The translations under genes were made by a program, and so were the position numbers. Below the pieces are notes generated by a model, which saw nothing but the letters and a program-made list of their open reading frames with translations, was not told the DNA's origin and searched no databases. From the NCBI RefSeq assembly GCF_024139115.2, contig NC_085141.1:175534994-175598993 (forward strand): a stretch of DNA of 64,000 bases, in the 5' to 3' direction. The stretch comes from Armigeres subalbatus. Its lineage: Eukaryota; Arthropoda; Insecta; Diptera; Culicidae. Below, piece after piece: positions 32,662-43,899 of this stretch (position 1 is its first letter; each line of letters begins with the position of its first letter).

Positions 32662-32988
32662 ATTGTGGATTTACTTGACCAATGGATTCGAAGGTCGGTT
32701 CACTTGCCTATTTCAAACGTTCCCTTCTCCAGCAAGGTTTGCCAAACTCAATAAATGTTTGGTAGATTACCTTGTTTTTTGCTCCTTGTCTATCAAAACA
32801 GATGTCAAAACATCGGAAAAAGAAAGAGAAGCCCGAGGGAAACAGCAAAACACACGTGGCAGACTTGTCAGTTTTGACAGATTTTACTATGAAGATGGGT
32901 GTGAAGGTGGAAACGGCGATTTCAACGACCGTTCAAGGAACGACTATTTCGAACGGTCGGGTCCAATAGGGAAATCCACGTACAATAT
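32662..32988. mobile_element. About 330-bp insertion present only in duplicate 2
   Basis: Copy 1 reads ATATGTTATTTATATGCATA where copy 2 has TATGTTA, then this block, then ATATATGCATA. The ends are roughly inverted: TTGTGGATTTAC on the left, complement of GGAAATCCACGTACAA on the right, and sub-terminal GACCAATGGATTCGAAGGTCGG / CGAACGGTCGGGTCCAATAGG also pair. It looks like a short non-autonomous DNA element that arrived after the duplication. No coding similarity. Confidence 0.7.
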
Positions 32989-33089
32989 ATGCATAAAAAA
33001 AATCACGCCAAACGCAATTTGTTGCAAACAAATCGGATGAGCATAAGAGCAAAAAATTTAATTTTTCAAAAATTTATTTTGTAGTTTTA

Positions 33090-34289
33090 AAATTAGTATT
33101 TTCGCCATAACTTTTGACCCAATTGTACGATCCGGCCAAGTTTCTATAGGAAACAATGGGACAAGATTCTGCGTCGAATGCAATCTGTTGCAAAAGACCT
33201 GAGAAGCACACATATTGCACATCAATCACAGTAACTTATATATGACCGGATTCAGTCACAATATGGTTACTGCAACCAGATTTGTTGAAATTGTGTTGCT
33301 TGGGCTAGACTTTTTTGAACTCTTTTTCACAATAAATAGTTATTTGACCATAACATCTAAGCCCATAGTCCGATCTGGCTAATTTTCAATAAGAAAATAT
33401 GAGACATTCTGCGTCGAATGAAATTTAATGCGAGCAAATCGGTTGATGAAGAGTGCCTGAAAAATGAGTGACATTTTTTAGCGATTTTTCCATGAAAAAT
33501 GGTATAATTTTCGATCCCATAGTCCGATATGGCCAATTTTCAATAGGAAACAACGGGACAGGATTCTGCGTCGAATGCAACTTGTTGCGAGCAAATCGGT
33601 TGAGGATAAGTGCCCGAAAAATGAGTGACATTTTTTACGCGATTTTTTCGTATGAATTTGTATTTTGGCCATAACTCTCGATCCCATAGTCCGATCTGGC
33701 CAATTTCAAATAGAAAACAATGGGACAAGATTCTGCGTCGAATGCAATTTATTGCGAGCAAATTGGTTAAGGATAAGTGCTCGAAAAATGAGTGACATGT
33801 TTTACGCGATTTTTTTGTATGAATTTGTATTTTGGCCATAACTCTCGATCCCATAGTCCGATCTGGTCAATTTCAAATAGGAAACAATGGGACAGGATTC
33901 TGCGTCGAATGCAACTTGTTGCGAGCAAATCGGTTGGAGATAAGTGCCCGAAAAATGAGTGACATTTTTTACGCGATTTTTTCGTATGAATTTGTATTTT
34001 GGCCATAACTCTCGATCCCATAGTCCGATCTGGCCAATTTCAAATAGAAAACAATGGGACAAGATTCTGCGTCGAATGCAATTTATTGCGAGCAAATCGG
34101 TTAAGGATAAGTGCTCGAAAAATGAGTGACATTTTTTACGCGATTTTTTTGTATGAATTTGTATTTTGGCCATAACTCTCGATCCCATAGTTCGATCTGG
34201 CCAATTTCAAATAGGAAACAATGGGACAGGATTCTGCGTCGAATGCAACTTGCTGTGTCGAATGTTGTGTCGAATCGTCGAATGCAAAT
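33090..34289. repeat. 166-bp monomer array, reverse orientation (duplicate 2)
   Basis: Counterpart of 25,640-26,850, with monomer ends GAGTGACATTTTTTACGCG near 33,465, 33,625, 33,793, 33,957 and 34,125. Ends at the same TGTCGAATGTTGTGTCGAA boundary with BEL coding sequence (34,290-34,356). Confidence 0.9.
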
Positions 34290-34356
34290 TTCTTGACGAA
34301 GCTATTCCTACCAGTTCCGAGAACGACCTGATTTCAAAGCCTTTGAATACATGTGC

Positions 34357-37300
34357 AGGGGGCAGCAGGGACTATGTCCAAGGGCTTGACGATCCCTCCC
34401 CAGGCCATCTGCGAGTTGTGGCGCCTGCCTAGGATGTGGTGGTGTTTGACAGTGGGCCCTGTTAAACCTCTATAAAAAGCTGCATGTATCCGCAAGTAGG
34501 CTCCGCCAAAGCGAAAGTGTGCCGCTCAAAACGCACAAGCCCAACTCCTGGTGTTAGGTGTGACGCTAAACAGCCCTGACACGACGGCCCTCCGACGAGA
34601 CAGGAGGTTTGCGCAGGCCCAATAAGCCGCCTGGAAAACCAATAATTACGAACAATATAAGAGATAATGCGACTCGATATAATCGGCAAAGACCTAGGCG
34701 ACGAATAAAGGATCACGATTGGAAGCTTGGAACATGGAACTGCAAGTCGCTAGGTTTCGCAGGTTGCGACAGGATGATCTACGATGGATTACATCCCCGA
34801 ACTCCGACCCGAGATTTGCTGGACAGGACAGAAAGTGTGGAAAAGCGGGCATCGGGCGGCTACCTTCTACCAAAGCTGTGGCACCACCAACGAGCTGGGA
34901 ACCGGCTTCATAGTGCTGGGAAAGATGCGCCAACGCGTGATTGGGTGGCAGCCAATCAACGCAAGGATGTGCAAGCTGAGGATAAAAGGCCGTTTCTTCA
35001 ACTACAGCATCATCGACGTGCACTGCCCACACGAGGGGAGACCCGACGACGAGAAAGAAGCGTTCTATGGACAGCTGAAGCAGACATACGGGACCACTGC
35101 GGGACGTCAAAATCATCATCAATCAATGACATCAACGCTCAAGTAGGAAGAGGGAAATGTAAAGACCGGTCATCAGACCGGATAGTCTGCACACCGTATC
35201 GAATGACAACGGCCAACGATGCATGCAGCCTCCCGCGGAATGGTAGTCTGAAACACCTTCTTTCCCCGCAAAAATATCCACAAGGCTATATGAAGATCAC
35301 CTAACCAAATAACGGAAAACTAAATCGACCACGTTCTAATCGACGGTAAATTCTTCTCCGACATCACGAACGTCCGCACCTACCGCAGTGCGAATATTGA
35401 ATCCGACCACTACCTCGTTGCAGTATGCTTGCGCTCAAAACTCTCGACGGTGTACAACACGCGTCGAAGTCGGACGCCGCGGCTTAATATTGGGCGCCTA
35501 CAAGACGGTAGACTAGCCCAAGAATACGCGCAGCAGATGGAAGTGGCACTCCCAACGGAAGAGCAGCTAGGCGCAGCGTCTTTAAAAGATGGCTGGAGAG
35601 ATATTCGATCCGCCATTGGTAGCACCGCAACCGCTGCACTTGGCACGGTGCCCCCGGATCAGAGAAACGACTGGTATGACGGCGAATGTGAGCAGTTAGT
35701 AGAAGAGAAGAATGCAGCATGGGCGAGATTGCTGCAACACCGCACAAGGGCAAACGAGGCACGATTTAAACAGGCGCGGAACAGACAAAACTCGATTTTC
35801 TGAGGAAAAAGCGTCAGCAGGACGCCTCACGAACGAGCGTGAGGTGATCCAAAGGTGGCGGCAGCACTACGAAGAGCACCTGAATGGCGATGTGGCAGAC
35901 GAAGATGGCGGTATGGTGATGGACCTGGGGGAACGCGCACAGGACATAATTCTACCGGCTCCGGATCTCCAGGAAATCCAGGAGGAGATTGAATGGCTGA
36001 AGAACAACAAAGCCCCTGGGTTAACCAACTACCAGGAGAGCTATGTAAGGACGGTGGTGAGGCACTTGCTAGAGCGCTGCACTGGGTCATTACCAAGATT
36101 TGGGAGGAGGAAGTTTTGCCGCAGGAGTGGATGGCGTGTCCCATCTACAAAAAGGACGATACGCTGGATTGTAGCAACTACCGCGCAATCACATTGCTGA
36201 ACGCCGCCTACAAGGTACTCTCCCAAATTTTATGCCGTCGACTGGCACCAATTTCAAGGGAGTTCGTGGGGCAGTACCAGTCGGGTTTTATGGGCTAACG
36301 CTCCACCACGGACCAGGTGTTCGCCATTCGCCAAGTACTGCAGAAATGCCGCGAATACAACGTGCCCACACATCATATATTCATCGACTTCAAAGCCGCA
36401 TGTGATACAATCGATCGGGACCAGCTATGGCAGCTAATGCACGAAAACGGATTTCCGGATAAACTGACAAGGTTGATCAAAGCGACGATGGATCGGGTGA
36501 TGTGCGTAGTTTCAGGGGCATTCTCGAGTCCCTTTGGAACCCGCAGAGGGTTACGGCAAGGTGATGGTCTTTCGTGTCTGCTATTTAACATCGCTTTGGA
36601 AGGGGTAATACGAAGAGCAGGGATTAACACGAGTGGTACAATTTTCAATAAGTCCGTCCAGCTATTTGGCTTCGCCGACGACATAGATATTATGGCACGT
36701 AACTTTGAGAAGATGGAGGAAGCCTACATCAGACTGAAGAGGGAAGCCAAGCGGATCGGACTAGTCATCAACACGTCGAAGACGAAGGAAGAGGTTCAAG
36801 AGAAGACAATATGAGCCACCCACCGCGAGTTTGCATCGGTGATGATGATATCGAGGTGGTAGAAGAATTTGTGTACTTGGGCTCACTGGTGACTGCCGAA
36901 AATGATACCAGCAGAGAAATTCGGAGACGCATAGTGGCAGGAAATCGTACATACTTTGGACTCCGCAAGACGCTCCGATCGAATAGAGTTCGCCGCCGTA
37001 CCAAACTGGCAATCTACAAAACGCTAATTAGACCGGTAGTCCTCTACGGACACGAGACCTGGACGATGCTCGTGGAGGACCAACGCGCACTCGGAGTTTT
37101 CGAAAGGAAAGTGCTGCGTACCATCTATGGTGGGGTGCAGATGGCAGACGGTACGTGGAGGAGGCGAATGAACCACGAGTTGCATCAGCTGTTGGGAGAA
37201 CCATCCATCGTTCACACCGCGAAAATCGGACGACTGCGGTGGGCCGGGCACGTAGCCAGAATGTCGGACAGTAACCCGGTGAAAATGGCTCTTGACAACG

Positions 37301-37484
37301 ATCCGACGGGCCCAATAAGGCGAGGTGCGCAGCGGGCAAGGTGGATCGATCAGGTGGAAGATGACTTGCGGACCCTCCGTAGACTGCGTGGTTGGCGACG
37401 TGTAGCCATGGACCGAGCCAAATGGAGAAGACTCTTATATACTGCACAGGCCACTTCGGCCTTAGTCTGAATAAATAATAATAA
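34357..37484 (+). mobile_element. RTE-clade retrotransposon, copy 2
   Basis: The duplicate of copy 1, at the same site with the same target duplication TGAATACATGTGC (34,344-34,356 and 37,485-37,497). It shares copy 1's defects: GGGTTAACCAACTACC where copy 3 has GGGTTGACC, the deletion that fuses GTCAGCAGGA to ACGAACGAGC, and the Tyr to Cys change before DTIDRDQL. Private changes include a stop at 36,296 (GGGCTAACG) and a heavily altered endonuclease stretch at 35,080-35,350. Confidence 0.92.
34694..37470 (+). pseudogene. RTE endonuclease/reverse transcriptase, copy 2
   Basis: Frames in order: endonuclease N-part (34,784-35,146), linker (35,429-35,803), reverse transcriptase N-part (35,993-36,298, ending at a stop within GQYQSGFMG), palm (36,317-36,814, with FADDIDIM intact), and C-terminal domain (36,811-37,470). 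The last two segments are almost identical to copy 1, residue for residue. Confidence 0.9.
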
Positions 37485-37497
37485 TGAATACATGTGC

Positions 37498-40400
37498 GCC
37501 CCGAAGATCGTTCTAAAACTGATAGGAAGTTCTCGACCTTACGCGCTGTGGCAACGTGAAACAAACGAGAAACGGAGGAAGCATTTCAGTGAGCAACAAC
37601 ACTCAGAATAGCTGCAGTGTCGGGACCAACGCGAACAGGAGTTGCTATCTCTCTTGAAACGTGCAGAAGAACAACGCCAGCAGGATATACAATGGGTGTT
37701 GGAAATCGAAGCTACTCTGAGAAAGCGAATGGACATCGAGAAACAGCAACAAAAAGAGGACGACATGAGAAGGAAACACGAAATGGACCTGGTCAACAGA
37801 CTGAATCTACTCGAGCACCGATGCGCGCAGGAACAAGCGATGCTCGTATAGGAAAAGCAGAAATTTCTGGCAAATGAGCAACGTCTGACTAAGCAATTCG
37901 AGTCATTGTGCCTGCTGAGCGGACAACATCCAGCAGTAGATCAGCGTGGCGTAGAAGCATCAAAGCATCTAGATTTACCCGTAAGTAGCCACCATTTAGC
38001 GGGTCTGGTAAGTGGATGAACAAGTCGAAATAAATGCAACAAGTGGAAATAAATGCATACTAAGAAGATTTTGGTAGACTGACACCATGTCCAAGTGGCG
38101 ATAGTCCACTTAGGAGAGTAGGAACACCTCAAATACCTTTTGTACTTCCAAAGATAGGACCTCCTGTAGTAGAATCGTTTATGTATAAATAGTGATCTTA
38201 AATAAAATACTCCCGTTCTACCGTCTATCTATAAAAGTGACGTATTCGCCATTTTCCAAAAATTGTGTTAACGAGTAGTACTCATCGAACCCTTTAATAG
38301 AAAAATGGAAATCATTTAGGTTGTAATTTGGCGCATACGTCACTTTGTCAGATTGCGGCAGCCTTGGTTTATACTATTTTGAACCAATCCAGCGTCAACC
38401 GTTGACACTAGGCCCTACGCCGCAACAGTTGGCCTCAAGGCAAGAAATCTCAAAAGAGCTTCTTATATTTGGCGGCGATTCCACAGCTATAACCATACTA
38501 CCGAGGTGTGTGGCCACTCTTCATCGGAAAATCTACTACGTTTGCAAAGATCTTTGAAAGGGATAGCGAAAGAAGCCGTCAGCAGTTTTCTCTTACATAC
38601 CTCCACGGTGTCACAGATTCTGTCCACACTTCAGATCTTGTACGGAAGACCAGAGCAGATTGTCCACCACCTGGTGGCTAAAGTTCGTGGTATGCCGGCT
38701 CCAAAGGCGGACAGATTGGAAACCCTAATTCAATTTGGCTTGGCTGTTCAAAACTTGTGCGTTGCATCAGGTAAATCTACCAGTGGTGGACTTAAAATCA
38801 TTCAGCGACTATATGCAAACAGTCACAGCCGCCACCAGTAGCGTCACTAACTTTGCCATTTCACCAAAGCCTACGAAAGACAAAAAAAAACAGGACGACG
38901 GAGAAAGTGTTTGTGAATGCTCATGCGATGCACGATCGAAAGGATTCAATGTCGACAACCTATCCAGCGGGTGATCGGCGAGAACAAACGAGCAATGCAA
39001 AGGGAAAGGTGGGGAAGCAATTATACAATGTGCAATGTGCAGAACGGGCGACCACACTTCTAAAACCTGTGCTGCATTCAAGAAACTGTCCATACGACCG
39101 GTGATATTTGGCCAAGGACAATAAGTTGTGCCGTCGTTGTCTCGTGAATCACACTTGATGGCCATGTGAAGGTGAGATTTGTGGGATCAGCGACTGCCAG
39201 AAGCGGCATCATCGTCTGCTCCACTACAAACCGGCAAAGAAGCAGCATGCGAGGACTACCGATGCTACTGTTACCATCCACCGTCAACCCCTTTCGTCGA
39301 TATTGTTCTAAGTCTTACCTGTGACACTTTACGGTAAAAATGGAGCAGCGAATACGTACGCATTCTTGAATAATGGTTCATCGATCTCTGTGTTGAACTT
39401 AATCCTAGAATTAAAAAAAAAACAACAGGCGATTGCGGATGAACCAGGAGTTGGCAGAAGACCTCATTCACTATACATCCATTGAACAAGTGGGATAAAT
39501 TAGACAAATTGACACAACAGAACTGGGGTCGCTAAATATCTCGGAGCCTGGAAACGCCAAACGCTTCGACCTGACTGAAGTGTACACCGTCAAACACTTG
39601 GTGCTTCTAGAACAATCGTTGGACGTTGAACAACTGGCAGAGCAGTTCAAACATTTGCGGCGTTTACCAGCTAAGAGCCATTCCTGGGTTGCTGATAGGA
39701 ATGAATAACTCTCACCTTCTGACAACAACGAAGATACGTGAAGGAAAAGAGCAGGAGCCGATTGTAGTGAAAACTCGCATCGGCTGAGTGGTGTGTGGTC
39801 GCATACGAGGGGGAGAGGAAAACTTCCAGCATCGTCAAAGAAGTTCGTACGCATTCATCGTCAAATGCACATCTGTGTGGAAACGTCAGCAAACGGCCTC
39901 GATGTCCACGTTCTTGAGTTTTTCTCAGTCGAGAGCCTTAGAGTTGCCGCGGCTCCAAACTTGGAAGGAATTGGGGTTCAACGAGCACGCCGCATTTTTG
40001 AAGAAATGACAGTTCGAATGAAAGATGGAAGATATGAAACCGGGCTTATTTGGAAACATGATTCCATTGAGTTTCCGGAGCTCAGATCTATGGCTGAACG
40101 ACGAGGGCGGTGCCTTGAGAGACGCCTAGAAAAGGATCCGCAGCTCTATGAAAGCGTGAGGCAACAAGTGGCTGACTACGAATCGAAAGGTTACATCCAC
40201 GTTGTGACGCAGGAGGAAATGGTTGAGTTTGATCGACGACGAATCGGGTACCTACTATTGGGCGTAGTGTTGAATCCCAACAAACCTGGTAAGGTACGAA
40301 TTATATGAGATGCAGCAGCCAAAGTGGGCGGCGTAAAGCTCCTCAAAGGTCCCGATCTGTTGACTCCTCAGCTGGCTGGTACATTCAAGTTCCGAGAGCG

Positions 40401-40543
40401 AGAAGTTGCCTTTTCCGGTGATATCCAGGAAATGTTCCTACAAGTCGGGATCACAAAAGAGGACGTTTATCGTAACTCTCCGAGTAAACCAATGATTACG
40501 ATGGCTTCTGACGTTGCCATTTTTGGCGCAACGTGTTGGTAGG
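37498..40543 (+). pseudogene. BEL gag-protease-reverse transcriptase remnant (duplicate 2 and right flank)
   Basis: The longer continuation of the BEL element split by RTE. The gag coiled coil (37,617-37,851), gag core (38,400-38,840), zinc-knuckle region and a protease-like stretch (near 39,370-39,480, LAEDLIHYTSIEQ) lead into the region before the reverse transcriptase. That region reads DGRYETGLIWKHDSIEFPEL and RRGRCLERRLEKDPQL (40,000-40,150), then LNPNKPGKVRII with a stop, and DIQEMFLQVGITKEDVY. It fades out at about 40,543 after IFGATCW, short of the YVDD catalytic motif. No LTR was found on either side. Confidence 0.82.
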
Positions 40544-40986
40544 ACGTGATACGAACTAAAAACAATCACCTGTTTTTCACACACGTAAGTTGGGTAATTG
40601 TGTTTTAAAAAATATGTATGTATTTTAATTTAATTCAATTTAAAAATTAAGCAACAGTTAAACCATATTGCCCATGCAAATTTCCAAATAAACTTAGAAC
40701 GATTGAGCATCATCTGTGATACGCCAAGATGGTGAAAAAAAAATGCCACATGTTACTCATAGCGGCACGGTCAATGTGATTTTTGACCTTTCTTATTTGG
40801 ACAGTACACCACAAATGCCAAATAAAACCAACCCCAAAATATTCGTAATAAAACAATCATCACAATAAAAATGCACCGTCCAGAGCAATGATGCAACAAA
40901 ATGTCCCTTCTAAAGCGTGGTTGCCGTTTATTAGAATTCATTTTCACTATCTCGCTCTCATCGTTTCCCACAATTTATCTTTACAG

Positions 40987-41239
40987 ACGACTTCCCCCAT
41001 TCCGGTGGCTGCTAGCGTCCGAATGGTGCTGTAAAAACCCGGACGGCCCCGGAGGCCGCGGTCAGCTGCGCAACGGGATGGCGCTGAACGGGGGCCAACG
41101 GCTGCAGAACAACAACAGCAGCGACTCGATGAGAACGTTGACCACCTCGCTGACGGTCTCACAGCGGTCCTGCATCAGGCCATCGCGGGTCGTCATCGTC
41201 GAGCGACCGAAGGCAGCCCTCGCCATGTCCGAAGTTTGA
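40987..41239 (+). CDS. CCAPR: CCAP receptor last coding exon: cytoplasmic tail
   Basis: After the acceptor CTTTACAG the first base completes the split Lys codon from 12,416-12,417, giving CRMIK-RLPPFRWLLASEWCC. The basic/aromatic start fits helix 8 after TM7, and the paired cysteines are plausible palmitoylation sites. The tail then carries a glycine/asparagine-rich linker and SSDSMRTLTTSLTVSQRS, ending VIVERPKAALAMSEV before TGA at 41,237. The serine/threonine cluster is what one expects for receptor phosphorylation. Its match in wording and position to the Drosophila CCAP receptor tail is the main reason for pairing this exon with those 28.6 kb upstream. G+C content is much higher than in the surrounding intron. 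Confidence 0.92.
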
Positions 41240-41600
41240 AACCTCCACCTCCTCCTATTTATTGCTGTCATTGTATTATATGGCGGTGGTGTCGCCGCAG
41301 CAATTGTACTGTCTAATAGAGTTTAAGTATTTATTGACGTGTAAATAGAAAAACTTTGGCTGACTGCCGTAATGCTCGGCGAAGACTGGTTCGGAAAGTG
41401 GCCGTACGGTTCAAGTAGTGTATTCATCAGTATGAGATCTAATCAAGAATGTTTAGGAGAGGATAGCTTTGAATATGCTGTTTAATAAAGATACGGAAAA
41501 ATCATCACAAAGTGATAGGCTATGGTTTGAACTGATTTATAGATTGTAACAGAATGAAATAAATTAAACGAATGTTTTGTATTCCTAGTCTTAAATAGAT
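41240..41600 (+). promoter_or_regulatory. CCAPR: Receptor 3' UTR with polyadenylation signals
   Basis: The stop codon is followed by A/T-rich sequence with AATAAA at 41,484-41,489 and again at 41,558-41,563. Either would end the transcript 250-330 bases after the stop. Which one is used is not decided by the sequence. Confidence 0.6.
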
Positions 41601-42160
41601 TCTTCTCACTGAATTATGAATAGAACATGAAAGTATTTGTTACATAGAAGCTATAAAAAGAAAAAAAAAAGTGATGAATTATTATTGTGTAGATGTATTT
41701 ATTGCTGATGTAAAACAAGTAAGACCGTATTTTTTGTACATAAATTTTACAACGATGGTTCGAAATAGTTGAATTTCGAGTGTCTGTTCGGAAATTTGGA
41801 AGATGTTTTTGATTCTGTTTTCGATGGCTTGTTCAACATCAGCTAACCATGCAGCAATTTAATATAATGCGTCGGCTTAGGAAACATCTAATCGAACTAA
41901 AAGTTTGTGAATGCAATGCTAAGAAAGGAAAAAGCAAGATATTTAAATATCGCGTAGTATTTTTTAACTAAAAATATTGAGTAACAACGAATCTGCAGAA
42001 TTTGATAAACACTGTGTCAAAAAAATGTCCTCACAGTGATGGTTCCGATACAAAACCATTTATAAAACATATTTAAAGAAATGCAACAAACGTCACATTC
42101 TTTTCAGGAAAATGTGCGATGTATGTTTATGTCTTTCAGGCGTTGATTTCAACAAATAAA
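41601..42160. other. Downstream flank, nothing recognised
   Basis: A/T-rich sequence without coding frames, inverted repeats or tandem repeats that I can support. Confidence 0.5.
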
Positions 42161-42161
42161 T

Positions 42162-42655
42162 AGGGTCGGTGTACCAATTGTCGTCATACATAAGAACAAC
42201 TTTAAAAAAAAAAAATAAGTAAAAGGCATGTGGGTGGACTTTATATATCAAGCGAAAGGTTTTACTTCCTGCTTTTTAGAACAGCTGTGAAAACCACAAT
42301 AAAATTTGTTATTACCCTCAAAATTGATTAATCCATAATAGGAACGCATGCACTAGTTGTGGCACTTTTCCTAATTTTGGTTCCTTATTTAGCAAATCCC
42401 ATTGTTTTCTTATGGGACTGGCCAAATTGGGACCACTAGTGCGACAACTGGTGCAAAGGACGTTGAAAATTAAACAAAATCAATGTTTACAATTATGCTT
42501 TGCTTGTTTTGGAGGAAATCAAAGGTGTTATCGTATCATATGAATATGCTTTATCGATATGAACTTGGTTTGCAATGATTTGATTGTTCATTTGGCATAT
42601 AAAGCACTAGTGCGACAACTGGTGCTATAGCCACAACTGGTACACCTAGCCTAGC
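42162..42655. mobile_element. Short TIR element, ends TAGG..GGTGTACCA
   Basis: The left end TAGGGTCGGTGTACCAATTG (42,162) and the complement of the right end, TAGGCTAGGTGTACCAGTTG, are inverted repeats of about 24 bases that begin with TA. Internally the phrase CACTAGTGCGACAACTGGTGC appears twice (42,432 and 42,605) with a diverged third (42,349). A minus-strand frame over the right half (42,820-42,551) has no recognisable similarity. Confidence 0.65.
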
Positions 42656-43085
42656 CATTTTTTCATTTGCCAATTTTTTGCTACAGTTGGAGACGCCTTT
42701 CCATTGATTTTGCCAGTTTTTGGGTTGTTTCCGGGGAGATTTTTTGTCACTTTTCCATAATTGGTTGAAGTTTTGTATCGTGTTTTTGTGTTTTGTGAAC
42801 TTCCTATTCAAAGATTCCACAGATTATCAATTATTATTATGATAGGGTTGAGGTCTGGAGATTAGGGATAATGCGGGAGCTTTGATTGTACTGCAACCAC
42901 TTTTTGACAAGATTGGAAGATTTTTTTTTGACCGTTGCTATGTACAAATTAAAAATTGGATCTATGACACAATTTAACGCTTGCTTGCTTTATTTAGTTA
43001 TTCGATCATTCGAAATGTCCCAATAAATTAAAATATTCATAGTACTATTGATAAACGTTAGGTTTTTGGTGCCATAGGGAAAGGT
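42656..43085. other. Nothing recognised
   Basis: Low-complexity A/T-rich sequence between the TIR element and the minisatellite. Confidence 0.5.
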
Positions 43086-43400
43086 CGTTCGGCCGAAACC
43101 CATTTGGCTGAATGCCACTAGGCCGAGCAAACTATTAGGCCAAACCCCACCTGATCAAAAGCCATTTGGCCGAAAAGGCCCGAAAAGGAAATTTGACCGA
43201 AAAGGTCATATGTCCGAAAAGGTAATATCTAGATATAATAATCGTAATATGGTTGAATAGGTTATTTGGCCGAAGAGGTCATTTGACCAAATAAATTATT
43301 TGACCGAAAAGATCATTTGGCCGAATAGATCATTTAGCCGAATAGATCATTTGGCCGAAAAGATCATTTGACCGAATAAATCATTTTGCCGAATATGTTA
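43086..43400. repeat. Minisatellite of ATTTGGCCGAA units
   Basis: About 17 degenerate units of 16-18 bases of the form GATCATTTGGCCGAATA, best preserved at 43,290-43,395 and more diverged at the left, where CGTTCGGCCGAAACCC opens the block. Many units contain the self-complementary core TTCGGCCGAA or TTGGCCGAA. Confidence 0.85.
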
Positions 43401-43735
43401 TACACTTATTTGCTAGCATATGCGATTTTGTGTTGGCTGGGGTCTCACTTCTCAATTCTCTCTAATCATTTCTACGGAGTGAACCGCTTTAATTTTGTAT
43501 TGCCAATTTTGGAATTAGACAGGCCTGTCGGAATCCCAAACCATAACATGACCAGTACTATGTTTTACAGTCGATCGCAATTTTATTTTTATCCATACCC
43601 TACCTGAGCAAAGCTTGAGAGCAAATCAAAAACTAATTTTTATAATGAGGAATCGCTTATTTCGATTATTTAGATTGATATCGTTTGGGTCGTTTTAACG
43701 GTTAAAATAACAAAATGTGTAGCAGAAAAATCTTA

Positions 43736-43890
43736 CTGCAGTGGCGTAGCCACGGGGGTGGTTTTGGACATAACCCCCCCCCCCAGAGACAACATTTTTG
43801 GAAGAAATTTTTTTTTGACCTTCTCACATAAAAAAAATTGTTCAGAAGCCCCCCCTCCCCCAGACCAATTTTCTGGCTACGCCACTGTAC
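43736..43890. mobile_element. MITE with ends AGTGGCGTAGCCA
   Basis: CAGTGGCGTAGCCACGGGGG at 43,740 and the complement of CTGGCTACGCCACTG at 43,872-43,886 form the ends of a 150-base element. Its interior has a C-run of about 12 bases and a second C-rich block. ACTG-type bases flank both ends. Non-coding. Confidence 0.7.
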
Positions 43891-43899
43891 TGTGGCAAT

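Larger units (their letters stand above)
31868..39353. repeat. Segmental duplication, copy 2
   Basis: Same content and order as 24,733-31,867 but 7,486 bp long. About 330 bases of the excess is an insertion at 32,662-32,988. Large parts, for example 36,300-37,480, differ from copy 1 by only a handful of bases, whereas about 35,080-35,350 differs strongly. At its right end the BEL sequence continues unbroken into 39,354-40,543, which marks this as the copy attached to the ancestral right flank. Confidence 0.92.
12418..40986 (+). other. CCAPR: Giant repeat-filled intron of the CCAP receptor gene (28,569 bp)
   Basis: The donor GTAAGT (12,418) and acceptor CTTTACAG (ending 40,986) bracket a phase-2 intron between helix 7 and the cytoplasmic tail. 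The listed elements, two copies of a segmental duplication and several satellites make up most of it. The stretch 12,418-12,837 next to the donor shows nothing recognisable. The interval next to the acceptor (40,544-40,986) is also free of recognised elements. Confidence 0.85.

Noticed and set aside
26918..37484. Two independent RTE insertions
   Set aside because: Same insertion base, same target duplication and shared private mutations show that one insertion was duplicated with its surroundings.
24733..39353. CRISPR-like interpretation of regularly spaced repeats
   Set aside because: Units are contiguous 166-bp satellites without unique spacers, in a eukaryotic genome with insect genes.
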